12,775 nt of DNA from Candidatus Bathyarchaeota archaeon (GCA_023488835.1 JAMDCS010000060.1:6207-18981); one strand, 5' to 3'; shown: positions 6,677-12,775, counted from the stretch's first letter. Program-made: numbers and translations. The notes: generated from the sequence alone by a model not told the origin.

Positions 6677-7150
6677 ATGAGCGCAGGCAAAACGCTTATC
6701 GCGTATGAAAGTAAGGGTGGAGCCACTGAGGAGGCAGCGAGGAAAATAGCGGAAACCCTGCGCTCCAAGTTCCAGTTGGAGGTTGATTTGGTTGACCTCA
6801 AAAAGCAGAAGCCCGCTGACCTATCACTGTACCAAAACATCATCATCGGCGGCGGTGTGAGAGGAGGAAAAGTTTACAGTAAAGCACTAAAGTTTCTTGA
6901 GAACGATTTAAGCGGCAAACATGTCGCCTTTTTTGTTTCCTCTTCCTGGGCGGGTACCCCTGGAAGCTATGACAATGCAAAAGCCAAATTTGTAGAAAAA
7001 ACGTTAGCTAAATATCCCAAGATTAATCCTGTAAGCACGGAAGCCTTCGGCGGACGTATAAGATACTTTAGAAAAACCATGGTAGATAACACGGATTTGG
7101 CTAAGGTTGAGGTTTGGGCAGAAGAGCTTGGAAAAAAATTCACCCAGTAA
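6677..7150 (+). CDS. Flavodoxin-domain protein (HemG-like)
   Basis: FMN-binding flavodoxin-fold redox protein, resembling the protoporphyrinogen oxidase (HemG)/menaquinone-dependent flavodoxin group. Seen: the phosphate-binding loop YESKGGAT (10-17) after the first strand, the second-strand region IIIGGGVRGGKVYSKAL (55-71) typical of HemG-like proteins, the strand HVAFFVSSSWAG (82-93), and a C-terminal block FGGRIRYFRKTM (124-135) like the GRIRY/GALRY segment of this family. Its 157 residues fit. It starts four bases after the zinc-ribbon gene with only a weak purine-rich GAAAAG before the ATG, so translation is probably coupled. Haem synthesis is not implied by neighbours; a role as electron carrier is equally possible. 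Confidence 0.85.
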   Translation: MSAGKTLIAYESKGGATEEAARKIAETLRSKFQLEVDLVDLKKQKPADLSLYQNIIIGGGVRGGKVYSKALKFLENDLSGKHVAFFVSSSWAGTPGSYDNAKAKFVEKTLAKYPKINPVSTEAFGGRIRYFRKTMVDNTDLAKVEVWAEELGKKFTQ

Positions 7151-7352
7151 TCTGAACGGCACAAAAGCAAATGCCCTGCTTTGCCCCTCATGCTGCGTCG
7201 AATTCGTTGAAGTCGAGTTTGATTTCGAATTGGAGGGCGTTGTCTTGCATAATGTGAAAGCGCTCAGATGCCCTTCCTGCAAAGAAGAGCTGTTTACACC
7301 ACAGCAAATCGAAACTATCAAAAAACGTATCAGCAACCCATCTGAACCTTAA
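7128..7352 (+). CDS. YgiT-type zinc-finger domain protein
   Basis: Small zinc-binding protein whose core LLCPSCCVEF..., ELEGVVLHNVKALRCPSCKEE and FTPQQIETIKKRI matches the YgiT/MqsA N-terminal zinc-finger pattern: two CPSC knuckles about 25 residues apart, with a hydrophobic strand containing G-V-x-L-x-N-V between. Such domains often belong to antitoxins (MqsA) paired with MqsR-type toxins, but no toxin gene and no C-terminal helix-turn-helix are present here. There is no in-frame ATG; candidate starts are TTG codons at 7128 (used; 23-base overlap with the flavodoxin gene, 74 residues) and 7107 (44-base overlap). The overlap suggests cotranscription with the flavodoxin and zinc-ribbon genes. 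The start is uncertain, the domain call good. Confidence 0.7.
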   Translation: MEKNSPSNLNGTKANALLCPSCCVEFVEVEFDFELEGVVLHNVKALRCPSCKEELFTPQQIETIKKRISNPSEP

Positions 7353-7393
7353 GTTCAAGCTTTCTTCTAACCAAAAGTTCACTTAGCAATTCT

Positions 7394-7463
7394 CTCTATA
7401 TATAAGGGGGCTATAGATTTTCCCGAGCAACAGTGTGTCGACGCCTTGGTTTTCTGTATAGCC
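7394..7463 (+). promoter_or_regulatory. Strong TATA-like box with overlapping inverted repeat, product unknown
   Basis: CTCTATATATAAGG at 7394-7407 is a textbook archaeal TATA box. GGCTATA (7409-7415) and TATAGCC (7457-7463) form a 7-base inverted repeat about 41 bases apart, followed by a GTTTTTG tract at 7465-7471. Transcription from this box would start near 7430, about 110 bases ahead of rpsJ. It could make a longer rpsJ leader or a short RNA. No tRNA or other known RNA fold was recognised. Confidence 0.35.
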
Positions 7464-7482
7464 TTGTTTTTGTTGGTCGATA

Positions 7483-7497
7483 GGTTTTTATGTTTGG
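7483..7497 (+). promoter_or_regulatory. Candidate TATA promoter of rpsJ
   Basis: GGTTTTTATGTTTGG has a TATA-like centre near 7489, placing initiation around 7515 and leaving a leader of about 28 bases. The leader start contains the small hairpin GTTTG-CAA-CAAAC (7512-7524). No strong Shine-Dalgarno precedes the ATG at 7543. Confidence 0.4.
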
Positions 7498-7542
7498 CTA
7501 TTGTGTCTATGGTTTGCAACAAACGGGATTTGACATCAAAGT

Positions 7543-7851
7543 ATGGTCAGAAAAGCACGAATACGCCTCACAAGCACAGATTACAGTAAATTAGAAGAGG
7601 TATGTGGGGAACTGAAAAGCATCGCCTCAAAAACAGGCGTGAAAATGAACGGCCCAGTACCACTGCCAACCAAACGCTTGCGCGTTCCAGTCCTCAAAGG
7701 ACCATCAGGCGAAGGCACAGCAACATGGGACCGATGGGAAATGCGCATTCACAAACGCTTAATCGACATCGACTCTGAAGAACGCGTAATGCGCAGAATC
7801 ATGCGTATCCGTGTTCCAGAAGAAGTCCACGTCACAATCGAACTCATCTAA
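7543..7851 (+). CDS. rpsJ: 30S ribosomal protein S10 (uS10)
   Basis: Component of the small ribosomal subunit head, archaeal/eukaryotic-type uS10. Seen: the opening [20 protein letters not shown], the exposed loop with [22 protein letters not shown], the signature [16 protein letters not shown] and the C-terminal strand [11 protein letters not shown]. Its 102 residues equal the usual archaeal length, so the ATG at 7543 is secure. In many archaea rpsJ directly follows the EF-1alpha gene, sometimes with S7 and S12 upstream; here none of these is adjacent, and the gene has its own promoter region and a T-rich terminator, suggesting a monocistronic unit. Confidence 0.97.
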   Translation: MVRKARIRLTSTDYSKLEEVCGELKSIASKTGVKMNGPVPLPTKRLRVPVLKGPSGEGTATWDRWEMRIHKRLIDIDSEERVMRRIMRIRVPEEVHVTIELI

Positions 7852-7861
7852 ATTTTAAACA

Positions 7862-7881
7862 TTTTTAAAATTTTTTGTTTT
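7862..7881 (+). terminator. T-rich terminator after rpsJ
   Basis: T tracts at 7862-7866, 7871-7876 and 7878-7881 begin 10 bases after the rpsJ stop codon, in an otherwise AT-only stretch. This is consistent with termination before the next promoter. Confidence 0.65.
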
Positions 7882-7903
7882 CAATTTGCTTTTCCAGCAA
7901 ACG

Positions 7904-7912
7904 CCTTAAATC
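7904..7912 (+). promoter_or_regulatory. TATA box of the DUF4177-like gene
   Basis: CCTTAAATC is centred about 42 bases ahead of the ATG at 7950. Initiation near 7933 would leave a short leader that just includes the AGGTGA ribosome-binding site at 7939-7944. Confidence 0.45.
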
Positions 7913-7949
7913 TCAAAAGAAGGGTTTGTGCAACCAAGAGGTGAAAGCT

Positions 7950-8117
7950 ATGAAAGAGTGGAGATGCATCTTGGTCAGCCATCATGATGAGGTTGGCAAA
8001 GCAATCATGGAATGGGAGCAGCAGGGTTGGCGATTGAACTCGTACAGCACTGCTGGAATGGGTGGAGCATGGAACTACACCGTCAACCATTACTTGCTCT
8101 TTGAAAGAGGGCAATAA
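7950..8117 (+). CDS. DUF4177-like small protein
   Basis: A 55-residue protein of unknown function resembling DUF4177. Seen: an opening strand MKEWRCILV, a helix DEVGKAIMEWEQQGWRL with the characteristic W-E-x-x-G-W-x-L ending, and a final strand NYTVNHYLLFERG, matching the short beta-alpha-beta pattern of that family. The ATG at 7950 is set by AGGTGA at 7939-7944 with five-base spacing; the frame stays open further upstream, but without a ribosome-binding site. There is no signal peptide or membrane segment. It has its own promoter after the rpsJ terminator, and its stop lies 13 bases from the end of the convergent protease gene. No function can be assigned. Confidence 0.75.
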   Translation: MKEWRCILVSHHDEVGKAIMEWEQQGWRLNSYSTAGMGGAWNYTVNHYLLFERGQ

Positions 8118-8125
8118 ACCATTAA

Positions 8126-8132
8126 TTTTTTT
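8126..8132 (+). terminator. T7 terminator between convergent genes
   Basis: Seven T begin eight bases after the stop of the DUF4177-like gene, and the last two fall within the stop codon of the convergent protease gene (8131-8133). The two transcription units are packed tightly end to end. Confidence 0.5.
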
Positions 8133-8952
8133 AAACGTGTAAGAAAGTAATTATTGCTAGAATAACGCTCGGGATAAAAGCTAAAGCCCAAAGTTTCTTG
8201 TTAAAGCTGAAAATCTTGAAACCATCCAGAATTCCAAATGGTATCAGATTAAAGACCGCCATGAAAGCGTTGATGTAAGCCGCAAAAAACAGCAAGCTGG
8301 AATACGCACCTGGCAATGGAGCATAAGCAAATCCAAGAAGAGCACTGGAGAAAACAAGGTTAGTTATTGGCCCAGCTATCGAAATCTTTACAATATCTTC
8401 ACCGCTATGTATTGAACCGCCAATTATCATTGCACCTGGAGCAATCATCCTGAAAGGCAGAAATATGGATGCAAAAGTCAAAACTGAGCCCCAAGTGGTT
8501 AAGCGGAATTCAGCCCACAAACCCTTCTTTTGAGCGATAACCTTGTGTGCTATTTCATGAGTTAGAAAAGACACAGTCATGATAGCTGCGAAAGCCGCCA
8601 TCATACCCCATGTCCACTCAAACAGGAAACCTCCAAAATAGTTCCCATACAACCCGATGGAAAAGCCGATGCCGACCACCAGCAACGCTGCAATCCCTAT
8701 ATGTTTTAGCTCTTTGGGACTAAAGTAAACGTGGTGGCTGCGTTGAATGGGCTGCTGACCAAAAACGTAACTGTAATTGTACGAGTTGTAAGATTCTGGC
8801 GTTAATACTTGTCCTTGCTTTTGGGCGCGTGCAGCGTCGATTTTTGGGCATTTATGGTTCTCTGGTAAACGGTGAGCACTGCAGAATAGTCCACCGCAAT
8901 GGGGACAACGGAACGGAAGAAGAGTTTCCTGCATGCATGCTTGACATTTCAT
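8131..8952 (-). CDS. AN1-type zinc finger fused to M50 site-2 protease
   Basis: Predicted membrane-embedded zinc metalloprotease with a cytosolic zinc finger. Seen: a complete AN1 finger in residues 3-35 (C3-x2-C6, C16-x2-C19, C24-x2-H27, H33-x-C35); a Tyr/Gln/Ser-rich linker (about 50-78); then a hydrophobic six-segment region (roughly 84-104, 112-131, 155-175, 190-212, 219-240, 254-272). The second segment ends in HEIAH (132-136), the HExxH metal site, and segment five carries NLIPFGILDG (235-244), the site-2 protease motif whose Asp243 is the third zinc ligand. AGPITN (194-199) is also typical of the family. The ATG at 8950-8952 lies 25 bases from a CCTTAAAG box at about 8973-8980, suggesting a leaderless mRNA. 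AN1 fingers often bind ubiquitin-like partners or unfolded proteins; the substrate here is unknown. Confidence 0.9.
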   Translation of the reverse strand: MKCQACMQETLLPFRCPHCGGLFCSAHRLPENHKCPKIDAARAQKQGQVLTPESYNSYNYSYVFGQQPIQRSHHVYFSPKELKHIGIAALLVVGIGFSIGLYGNYFGGFLFEWTWGMMAAFAAIMTVSFLTHEIAHKVIAQKKGLWAEFRLTTWGSVLTFASIFLPFRMIAPGAMIIGGSIHSGEDIVKISIAGPITNLVFSSALLGFAYAPLPGAYSSLLFFAAYINAFMAVFNLIPFGILDGFKIFSFNKKLWALAFIPSVILAIITFLHV

Positions 8953-8972
8953 GTTAGTTTGGCGCCTTCACA

Positions 8973-8980
8973 CTTTAAGG
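8973..8980 (-). promoter_or_regulatory. TATA box of the AN1-protease gene
   Basis: CCTTAAAG on the minus strand is centred about 25 bases before the ATG at 8952, implying a leaderless transcript. Confidence 0.45.
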
Positions 8981-9040
8981 ATGAATGATGGTTTATATTT
9001 TTCCCTCAAAAACAAGAAAATACCACGTTCTTACAACAAT

Positions 9041-9079
9041 CTTATATAACCTGTATACATTTAGGTCATATTGTATACG
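9041..9079 (+). promoter_or_regulatory. vapBC promoter with two TGTATAC operator-like sites
   Basis: CTTATATAAC (9041-9050) is a clear TATA box. Just behind it TGTATACA (9052-9059, perfect palindrome) and TGTATAC (9072-9078) occur exactly 20 bases apart, about two helical turns, between the TATA box and the GAGG ribosome-binding site at 9079-9082. Ribbon-helix-helix antitoxins typically repress their own operon through such paired sites. Confidence 0.6.
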
Positions 9080-9089
9080 AGGCGAAAAC

Positions 9090-9311
9090 GTGACAACTGA
9101 AGTATTATCTGTAAGAGTCAAAAAAAGCCTCAAAGACGAAGCAGAAAAGCTAGGGGTTGACTTAAGAGCAGAAATGGAAAACCTTCTTGAACAACTGGTC
9201 GCTGAGAAAAAGGCAAAAGCGCAGCAAAGAGCAAAAGAACTCCGCAGTTTGATGCATGTTACACCTGAGGAATGGGCAAATGACGTCAGAGCGGCAAGGG
9301 ACGAAATGTAA
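9090..9311 (+). CDS. vapB: VapB-type ribbon-helix-helix antitoxin
   Basis: Antitoxin of a type II VapBC pair; it should bind and inhibit the following PIN toxin and repress its own promoter. Seen: the N-terminal strand EVLSVRVKK and helices DEAEKLGVDLRAEMENLLEQLV of an RHH fold (about residues 4-37), then a charged C-terminal tail (KAKAQQRAKELRSL, EEWANDVRAARDEM) that would wrap the toxin. The GTG start at 9090 is chosen because GAGG at 9079-9082 lies seven bases ahead and the RHH strand begins right after; upstream in-frame codons would extend into the TATA region. The protein is 73 residues. It overlaps the VapC start by 32 bases. Confidence 0.85.
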   Translation: MTTEVLSVRVKKSLKDEAEKLGVDLRAEMENLLEQLVAEKKAKAQQRAKELRSLMHVTPEEWANDVRAARDEM

Positions 9312-9678
9312 GTACCTACTAGATACTTCAGCGCTTTATCCAATACTGCTTTCAGACGTCCCCTTCAATGCAGATGAATGTGCTGTAAGCTCGTTAACGG
9401 AATATGAAATTGGGAATGTATTTTGGAAGGAAAATCAACAAAAAAAGCTTGAGGACCCCATAAGAATTGCAACGATTTTCTCTGAAGAAATTCGTCCACT
9501 AAGAAAATTAGAGGTTGATTTAGTCAAGGTGTTGGCAGTTGCGATAGAAAGGCACCTTAGCTTCTACGATGCTTCTTATGTATACTTAGCTGAAAAAGAA
9601 GGCCTGAAATTAGTCACTCAAGATAAGGATTTATTGAAAAAGTGCAAGGTAGCAATCCTAGTTAAGGAAATTCTTTAG
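9280..9678 (+). CDS. vapC: VapC-type PIN-domain toxin ribonuclease
   Basis: PIN-domain ribonuclease toxin, family members of which cut tRNA or rRNA using Mg2+/Mn2+. Seen: the opening motif KYLLDTSALY with D15, the second acidic site in LTEYEIGN (E43), SFYDASYVYLAEKEG with D97, and LVTQDKDLLKKC with D115, so all four conserved acidic positions are present and the enzyme looks intact. The 132-residue length is normal. The ATG at 9280 lies eight bases after GAGGA (9267-9271) inside the vapB gene, giving a 32-base overlap; the first nine residues precede the usual PIN start, but no closer in-frame start codon exists. It is translationally coupled to VapB. Confidence 0.9.
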   Translation: MTSERQGTKCKYLLDTSALYPILLSDVPFNADECAVSSLTEYEIGNVFWKENQQKKLEDPIRIATIFSEEIRPLRKLEVDLVKVLAVAIERHLSFYDASYVYLAEKEGLKLVTQDKDLLKKCKVAILVKEIL

Positions 9679-9738
9679 AGTTCTCTAAACACCGTCACTG
9701 CCATTAGCGACAATCTCCAAACTTAATTGGCGTAAATG

Positions 9739-9748
9739 CTTTAAAACA
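9739..9748 (+). promoter_or_regulatory. TATA promoter of the mre11-rad50 operon
   Basis: GCTTTAAAAC in the vapC-mre11 gap is the best TATA-like element. Initiation near 9768 would leave about 20 bases of leader, containing only a weak AGAGAG before the TTG start at 9788. Confidence 0.45.
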
Positions 9749-9787
9749 ACCAAACCATATCAACAACCACAAGAGAGTCCTGCCAAT

Positions 9788-10993
9788 TTGAAACCGTTTA
9801 GCTTTGTTCACGCGTCAGATTTGCATTTGGGGTATTCGCAGTATGGTTTAGAGGCAAGAAGGCAAGACTTTGACGATGCATTCAGAGAACTTGTGGATAG
9901 GGCAATCGAGTTAAAACCTGATTTCATGATTATTGCTGGGGACCTTTTTCATCAGGCAAGACCATCCAACCATACCTTAGAGAACACTATACGCAGCTTT
10001 AAGCGGCTAAAAGATGCAGGCATCCCAGTCTTAACGGTTGATGGTTCCCACGATTCCGCACCAAACACCATAACAAGCACAATCCTCTATCCTCTTGACA
10101 GCGCAGGATTAATCATTCATTTGCCCAGACATCAAGGCGCATGCTGGAGCAAACCCGATTGCTGCTACGTTTACGGCATCCCAACCTACCACAATAGGCA
10201 TAAAACCCAAGAGGCACTCCCAAAATTCATGGCAGATAACCCTCCAACGCCGAAAGCTGGGGTAGCCAACATCTTTGTTTTTCATGGCGCGTTGGATTTG
10301 CCCAGCGTTAAGCCACCATACATTGAAGCGGAAATTTTGCCTGAGGAGTTGCCAGACGGTTTTTGTTATTATGCGGCTGGGCACGTGCATGAACGGTTCC
10401 TTGGCAAGTTCAAAGACGGCATTTTAGTTTACAGCGGCTGCACAGAAACCGTGAGTTATGACGAAGCCAAGTACCTCAAGGGCTTCTATTACGTTAAAGT
10501 TAACGATAAAGGTCAAGTCCAACCCGAACTAATCGAATTAACGTCTCCACGCAGATTCGTCATCATCGAGCAAGACTTCTCAGGCATGCAATCGGCTAAA
10601 ATCACAGAGTTAGCCACTCAAATGGTGAAGGATGCCGATTCTGAAGGCGCAGTGGTGATTCCCGTTCTGAAGGGAACCTTGCCAACGGAAGCAAGCCGCA
10701 CAGAAATCGACATAGCAAAAATCCGAGCTGCTGGCGAAAGAGCGCTGCTTGTCCACCCCATCGTTCTGCTTAAGGAAACTGCGGTTTCAGACGAAATCGT
10801 GCGTTCAATATTTGAAAGCGGATTTAAGGACCTCAAAACTAAAGCATTCGAGTACTTCCTGCAGATTTTTGCGGAACGTTACGGAAAAGACGAAGCAGAC
10901 AAAATCGCAAGAGGCGCACTGAGCCTAATTGAGCCCTTAACCCGCAAACAAGACGACAAAGTCAAGCAAACCATCGAGGAGCTCGCCAAATGA
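9788..10993 (+). CDS. mre11: DNA double-strand break repair nuclease Mre11
   Basis: Mn2+-dependent exonuclease/endonuclease that works with Rad50 in end processing of DNA breaks. Seen: the calcineurin-like phosphoesterase motifs in order, D11-L-H13 (SDLHLG), GD52LFH, DGS87H88D, H166 (FVFHGAL) and GH199VH201, followed by a capping domain and a C-terminal helical region (about 335-400) expected to bind the Rad50 coiled-coil base. The position normally occupied by the metal-binding Asn of GNHD is Ser87 here. The TTG start at 9788 is required because the first nuclease motif begins at residue 10 and the next Met is at residue 47. It is 401 residues, usual for archaea. Its TGA overlaps the rad50 ATG in an ATGA. 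Confidence 0.94.
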   Translation: MKPFSFVHASDLHLGYSQYGLEARRQDFDDAFRELVDRAIELKPDFMIIAGDLFHQARPSNHTLENTIRSFKRLKDAGIPVLTVDGSHDSAPNTITSTILYPLDSAGLIIHLPRHQGACWSKPDCCYVYGIPTYHNRHKTQEALPKFMADNPPTPKAGVANIFVFHGALDLPSVKPPYIEAEILPEELPDGFCYYAAGHVHERFLGKFKDGILVYSGCTETVSYDEAKYLKGFYYVKVNDKGQVQPELIELTSPRRFVIIEQDFSGMQSAKITELATQMVKDADSEGAVVIPVLKGTLPTEASRTEIDIAKIRAAGERALLVHPIVLLKETAVSDEIVRSIFESGFKDLKTKAFEYFLQIFAERYGKDEADKIARGALSLIEPLTRKQDDKVKQTIEELAK

Positions 10994-12775
10994 AAATCGA
11001 AATAGTACAGCTTGAAAACATCCGCAGCCACGTCAAATCCACCGTGCCTTTTACACGTGGGTTTAACTGTCTTGTCGGCGGTTTGGGCTGTGGCAAATCC
11101 AGCGTCATGTACGCTGTTGATTTTGCTTTGTTTGGCGACTCGATTGGAAGGAGTTTTGAGTATTTGCTGCGTGAAGGCGCTGACTATGGCAAAGTTACAG
11201 TGCAGTTTACGCACAACGGCAGCACATACAAACTCACTCGCGGATTGAAGAGGAAAGGCAAAAGCATCAATCAAGACTTTGAAGAACTCAAGCTCTATGA
11301 AGACGAGAAGCTTGTTGCCAGCATGAAAACCGAAGCCATCGCCGAACAGTTTAAAGCTATTACAGGTTTGGATAAGGACCTTTACCGCGAAATCGTCTGG
11401 TTCAGGCAGGAACACCTCAAAGAATTGTTGGATGCTGCGCCACGGGATAGGCAAAGACGTTTGGATGAGCTTTTTGGCTTGTCAGATTATGAAACGGCAT
11501 GGAGCAACATTGCCCAGTACCAACGTGACTATGACACTGAGAAGAGGGTTTACGAGAAAGACCCGGATGTTATCGGCTTAGAAAAACTTAGCAACGAATA
11601 CAACAGGGCAAGCGAAGAGTTTACGCTTTTAGAGATGGATTTGGAGAACTCAACAGAGAAACTGGCAGTTGCCAAGAGATCGCTAGATGAAGCAAACTCG
11701 AAACTAAAGCAGCTGGAAGAGAAGAAACTCGCTGTGGAAGAACTCAAACGCAAAGAGGCAAGATTAAACGCCAACATCACCAACATGACCAGCACTTTGG
11801 CTTCCCTCAACCAGCGCATAGAAGGCAAAAAAACCATCGTTGACAACCTGCATCAACGCCAAAACTCGCTGGATTCTCAGATGAAAATGTGCTTGGGCAA
11901 GCTTGAGCAAGCAGGGTTACCAGTCAATCTGCCCATGGAGCAGTTGGGTTCTTGTTTGGCAGGGTTTGACGATAAAATCAGCACTTTGAAAGCTGAGCAA
12001 GAAGCCACTTCACGAAGTATGCAAACCGACAAAAAAAGAGTTGGCGAATTGGCTGAGGAGAGTAAGTGTCCGCTTTGTATTCAGCCCTTAACTGGCGATT
12101 ACAAGACTGGCTTGATGCAAAAGATTCAGCAAGAGAACCTTGAGCGGGAAAAAATCATTAATCAACTTCGAATTGAAGTTGCAACCCTCCAAAAAACCAA
12201 GACAGCTGCCTCTGAAGCCTACTCAAACTTGCAAACATGCGTTACACGAGAAGCTGATTTAAAGGCAAGAATTAGTGAAGAAGAAAACAACCTAACTAAT
12301 CTCTCAAACGAGTTTGAAGAAAAACAAAAAGTCGAAGCTGAATTGCATTCACAGCTAGAAGTAGTGCAGTTTGAAATCGGCAAATTCAACCTCTCAGACG
12401 TTGAAGCAGCACGAACGAAAAGAGAGCAGGCGTTTAAGCAATATTATGTTGTAGAATCAGATCTGCGGACGAAAGAGAACCGTAAAAAAGACCTCGCCAA
12501 CCGCTTAGACGACACCAAAGAACGCATCAACCTTGCCCAAGAAAAGCTGGAGCGCATGGAGAAAATCCGCAAAACCGTCGAAGTCCTCGGCGCAATTCGA
12601 GATGCTTACCGCAGCATTCAACCTAAACTTAGATGCGAATTTGTGAAGGTTCTGCGCAACTTCGTTCAGCAAGTACTCGACAACTTAGTCGGAGGAGAAA
12701 CACCCATGCTTAATGTGATTATTGATGAGACTTACACGCCTTACGTGAAGAGCGAAACAGGCGTTGACCGCGCTA
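10990..12775 (+). CDS. rad50: DNA double-strand break repair ATPase Rad50 (3' end outside the window)
   Basis: ABC-type ATPase with long coiled coil that tethers DNA ends and controls Mre11. The first 595 codons are present; the signature motif, Walker B and D-loop lie beyond the edge. Seen: the N-terminal MKIEIVQLENIRSH, a Walker A of unusual form GGLGCGKSS (starting about residue 34; the common form is GxNGxGKS), the Q-loop region VWFRQEHLKELLDA, a coiled coil from about 165, the zinc hook CPLC (C360 and C363), a returning coil to about 540, and the start of the C-terminal lobe. Each arm is about 180-190 residues, shorter than in Pyrococcus Rad50. The ATG at 10990 overlaps the mre11 stop by four bases, so the two are cotranslated. 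Confidence 0.95.
   Translation, partial: MKIEIVQLENIRSHVKSTVPFTRGFNCLVGGLGCGKSSVMYAVDFALFGDSIGRSFEYLLREGADYGKVTVQFTHNGSTYKLTRGLKRKGKSINQDFEELKLYEDEKLVASMKTEAIAEQFKAITGLDKDLYREIVWFRQEHLKELLDAAPRDRQRRLDELFGLSDYETAWSNIAQYQRDYDTEKRVYEKDPDVIGLEKLSNEYNRASEEFTLLEMDLENSTEKLAVAKRSLDEANSKLKQLEEKKLAVEELKRKEARLNANITNMTSTLASLNQRIEGKKTIVDNLHQRQNSLDSQMKMCLGKLEQAGLPVNLPMEQLGSCLAGFDDKISTLKAEQEATSRSMQTDKKRVGELAEESKCPLCIQPLTGDYKTGLMQKIQQENLEREKIINQLRIEVATLQKTKTAASEAYSNLQTCVTREADLKARISEEENNLTNLSNEFEEKQKVEAELHSQLEVVQFEIGKFNLSDVEAARTKREQAFKQYYVVESDLRTKENRKKDLANRLDDTKERINLAQEKLERMEKIRKTVEVLGAIRDAYRSIQPKLRCEFVKVLRNFVQQVLDNLVGGETPMLNVIIDETYTPYVKSETGVDRA

Noticed and set aside
7353..7542. A tRNA or small structured RNA in the gap before rpsJ
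   Set aside because: No cloverleaf, GTTC-type T loop or box C/D pair could be assembled; only the promoter-like box and inverted repeat are supported.
8985..9089. Upstream extension of VapB to an ATG at 8985
   Set aside because: It would run through the TATA box and operator-like repeats, and the RHH strand starts only after the GTG at 9090, which has a GAGG site.
10879..11454. 191-codon minus-strand open frame across the mre11-rad50 junction
   Set aside because: It lies opposite conserved nuclease and ATPase motifs and has low-complexity, shadow-like composition.
1..12775. CRISPR array, insertion sequence or prophage
   Set aside because: No regularly spaced repeats, transposase motifs, terminal inverted repeats or phage structural genes were seen.

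Overview
The window is chromosomal DNA of an archaeon. Evidence: an archaeal-type ribosomal protein uS10, a geranylgeranyl reductase for isoprenoid lipids, an Mre11-Rad50 pair with ATGA overlap, a GTP-type PEP carboxykinase, an archaeal asparagine synthetase built on a class II synthetase fold, an AN1-finger site-2 protease, and TATA-type promoters about 25 bases ahead of start codons, several of them leaderless. The gene mix fits a TACK-group archaeon such as a Bathyarchaeia member, but that placement is inference. No tRNA, rRNA, CRISPR array or insertion sequence was seen.

Layout. Positions 158-3036 (minus strand) hold a two-gene unit: an AsnRS-like asparagine synthetase followed by GTP-dependent PEP carboxykinase. 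Facing away from it at 3162 is an Lrp/AsnC-family regulator, an arrangement reminiscent of bacterial asnC-asnA. The Lrp gene ends directly against the end of a minus-strand HxlR-type regulator (3672-4100). The HxlR gene is itself divergent from a geranylgeranyl reductase (4204-5565), whose TATA region carries an inverted repeat. Positions 5750-6195 (minus) hold a Fic/Doc-like gene broken by one -1 frameshift and carrying an altered catalytic motif.

Positions 6304-7352 hold a tight plus-strand cluster: a double zinc-ribbon protein, a HemG-like flavodoxin and a YgiT-type zinc-finger protein. A 190-base non-coding gap with promoter-like and inverted-repeat sequence leads to a stand-alone rpsJ (7543-7851) and a 55-residue DUF4177-like protein. 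Convergent to these is an AN1 zinc finger/M50 protease fusion (8131-8952, minus). A VapBC toxin-antitoxin pair (9090-9678) follows, with two spaced copies of a GTATAC palindrome in its promoter. The window ends with mre11 (9788-10993) and the first 595 codons of rad50 (10990 to the edge).

Functionally the window combines C4/aspartate-family metabolism under a likely amino-acid-responsive regulator, membrane lipid saturation, a small redox/zinc cluster, translation, membrane proteolysis and DNA double-strand-break repair, with two toxin-type loci, one of them decayed. I found no clearly new multi-gene system. The best leads are the regulator-target pairs, the frameshifted Fic gene, the AN1-protease fusion and the altered motifs in Mre11 and Rad50.
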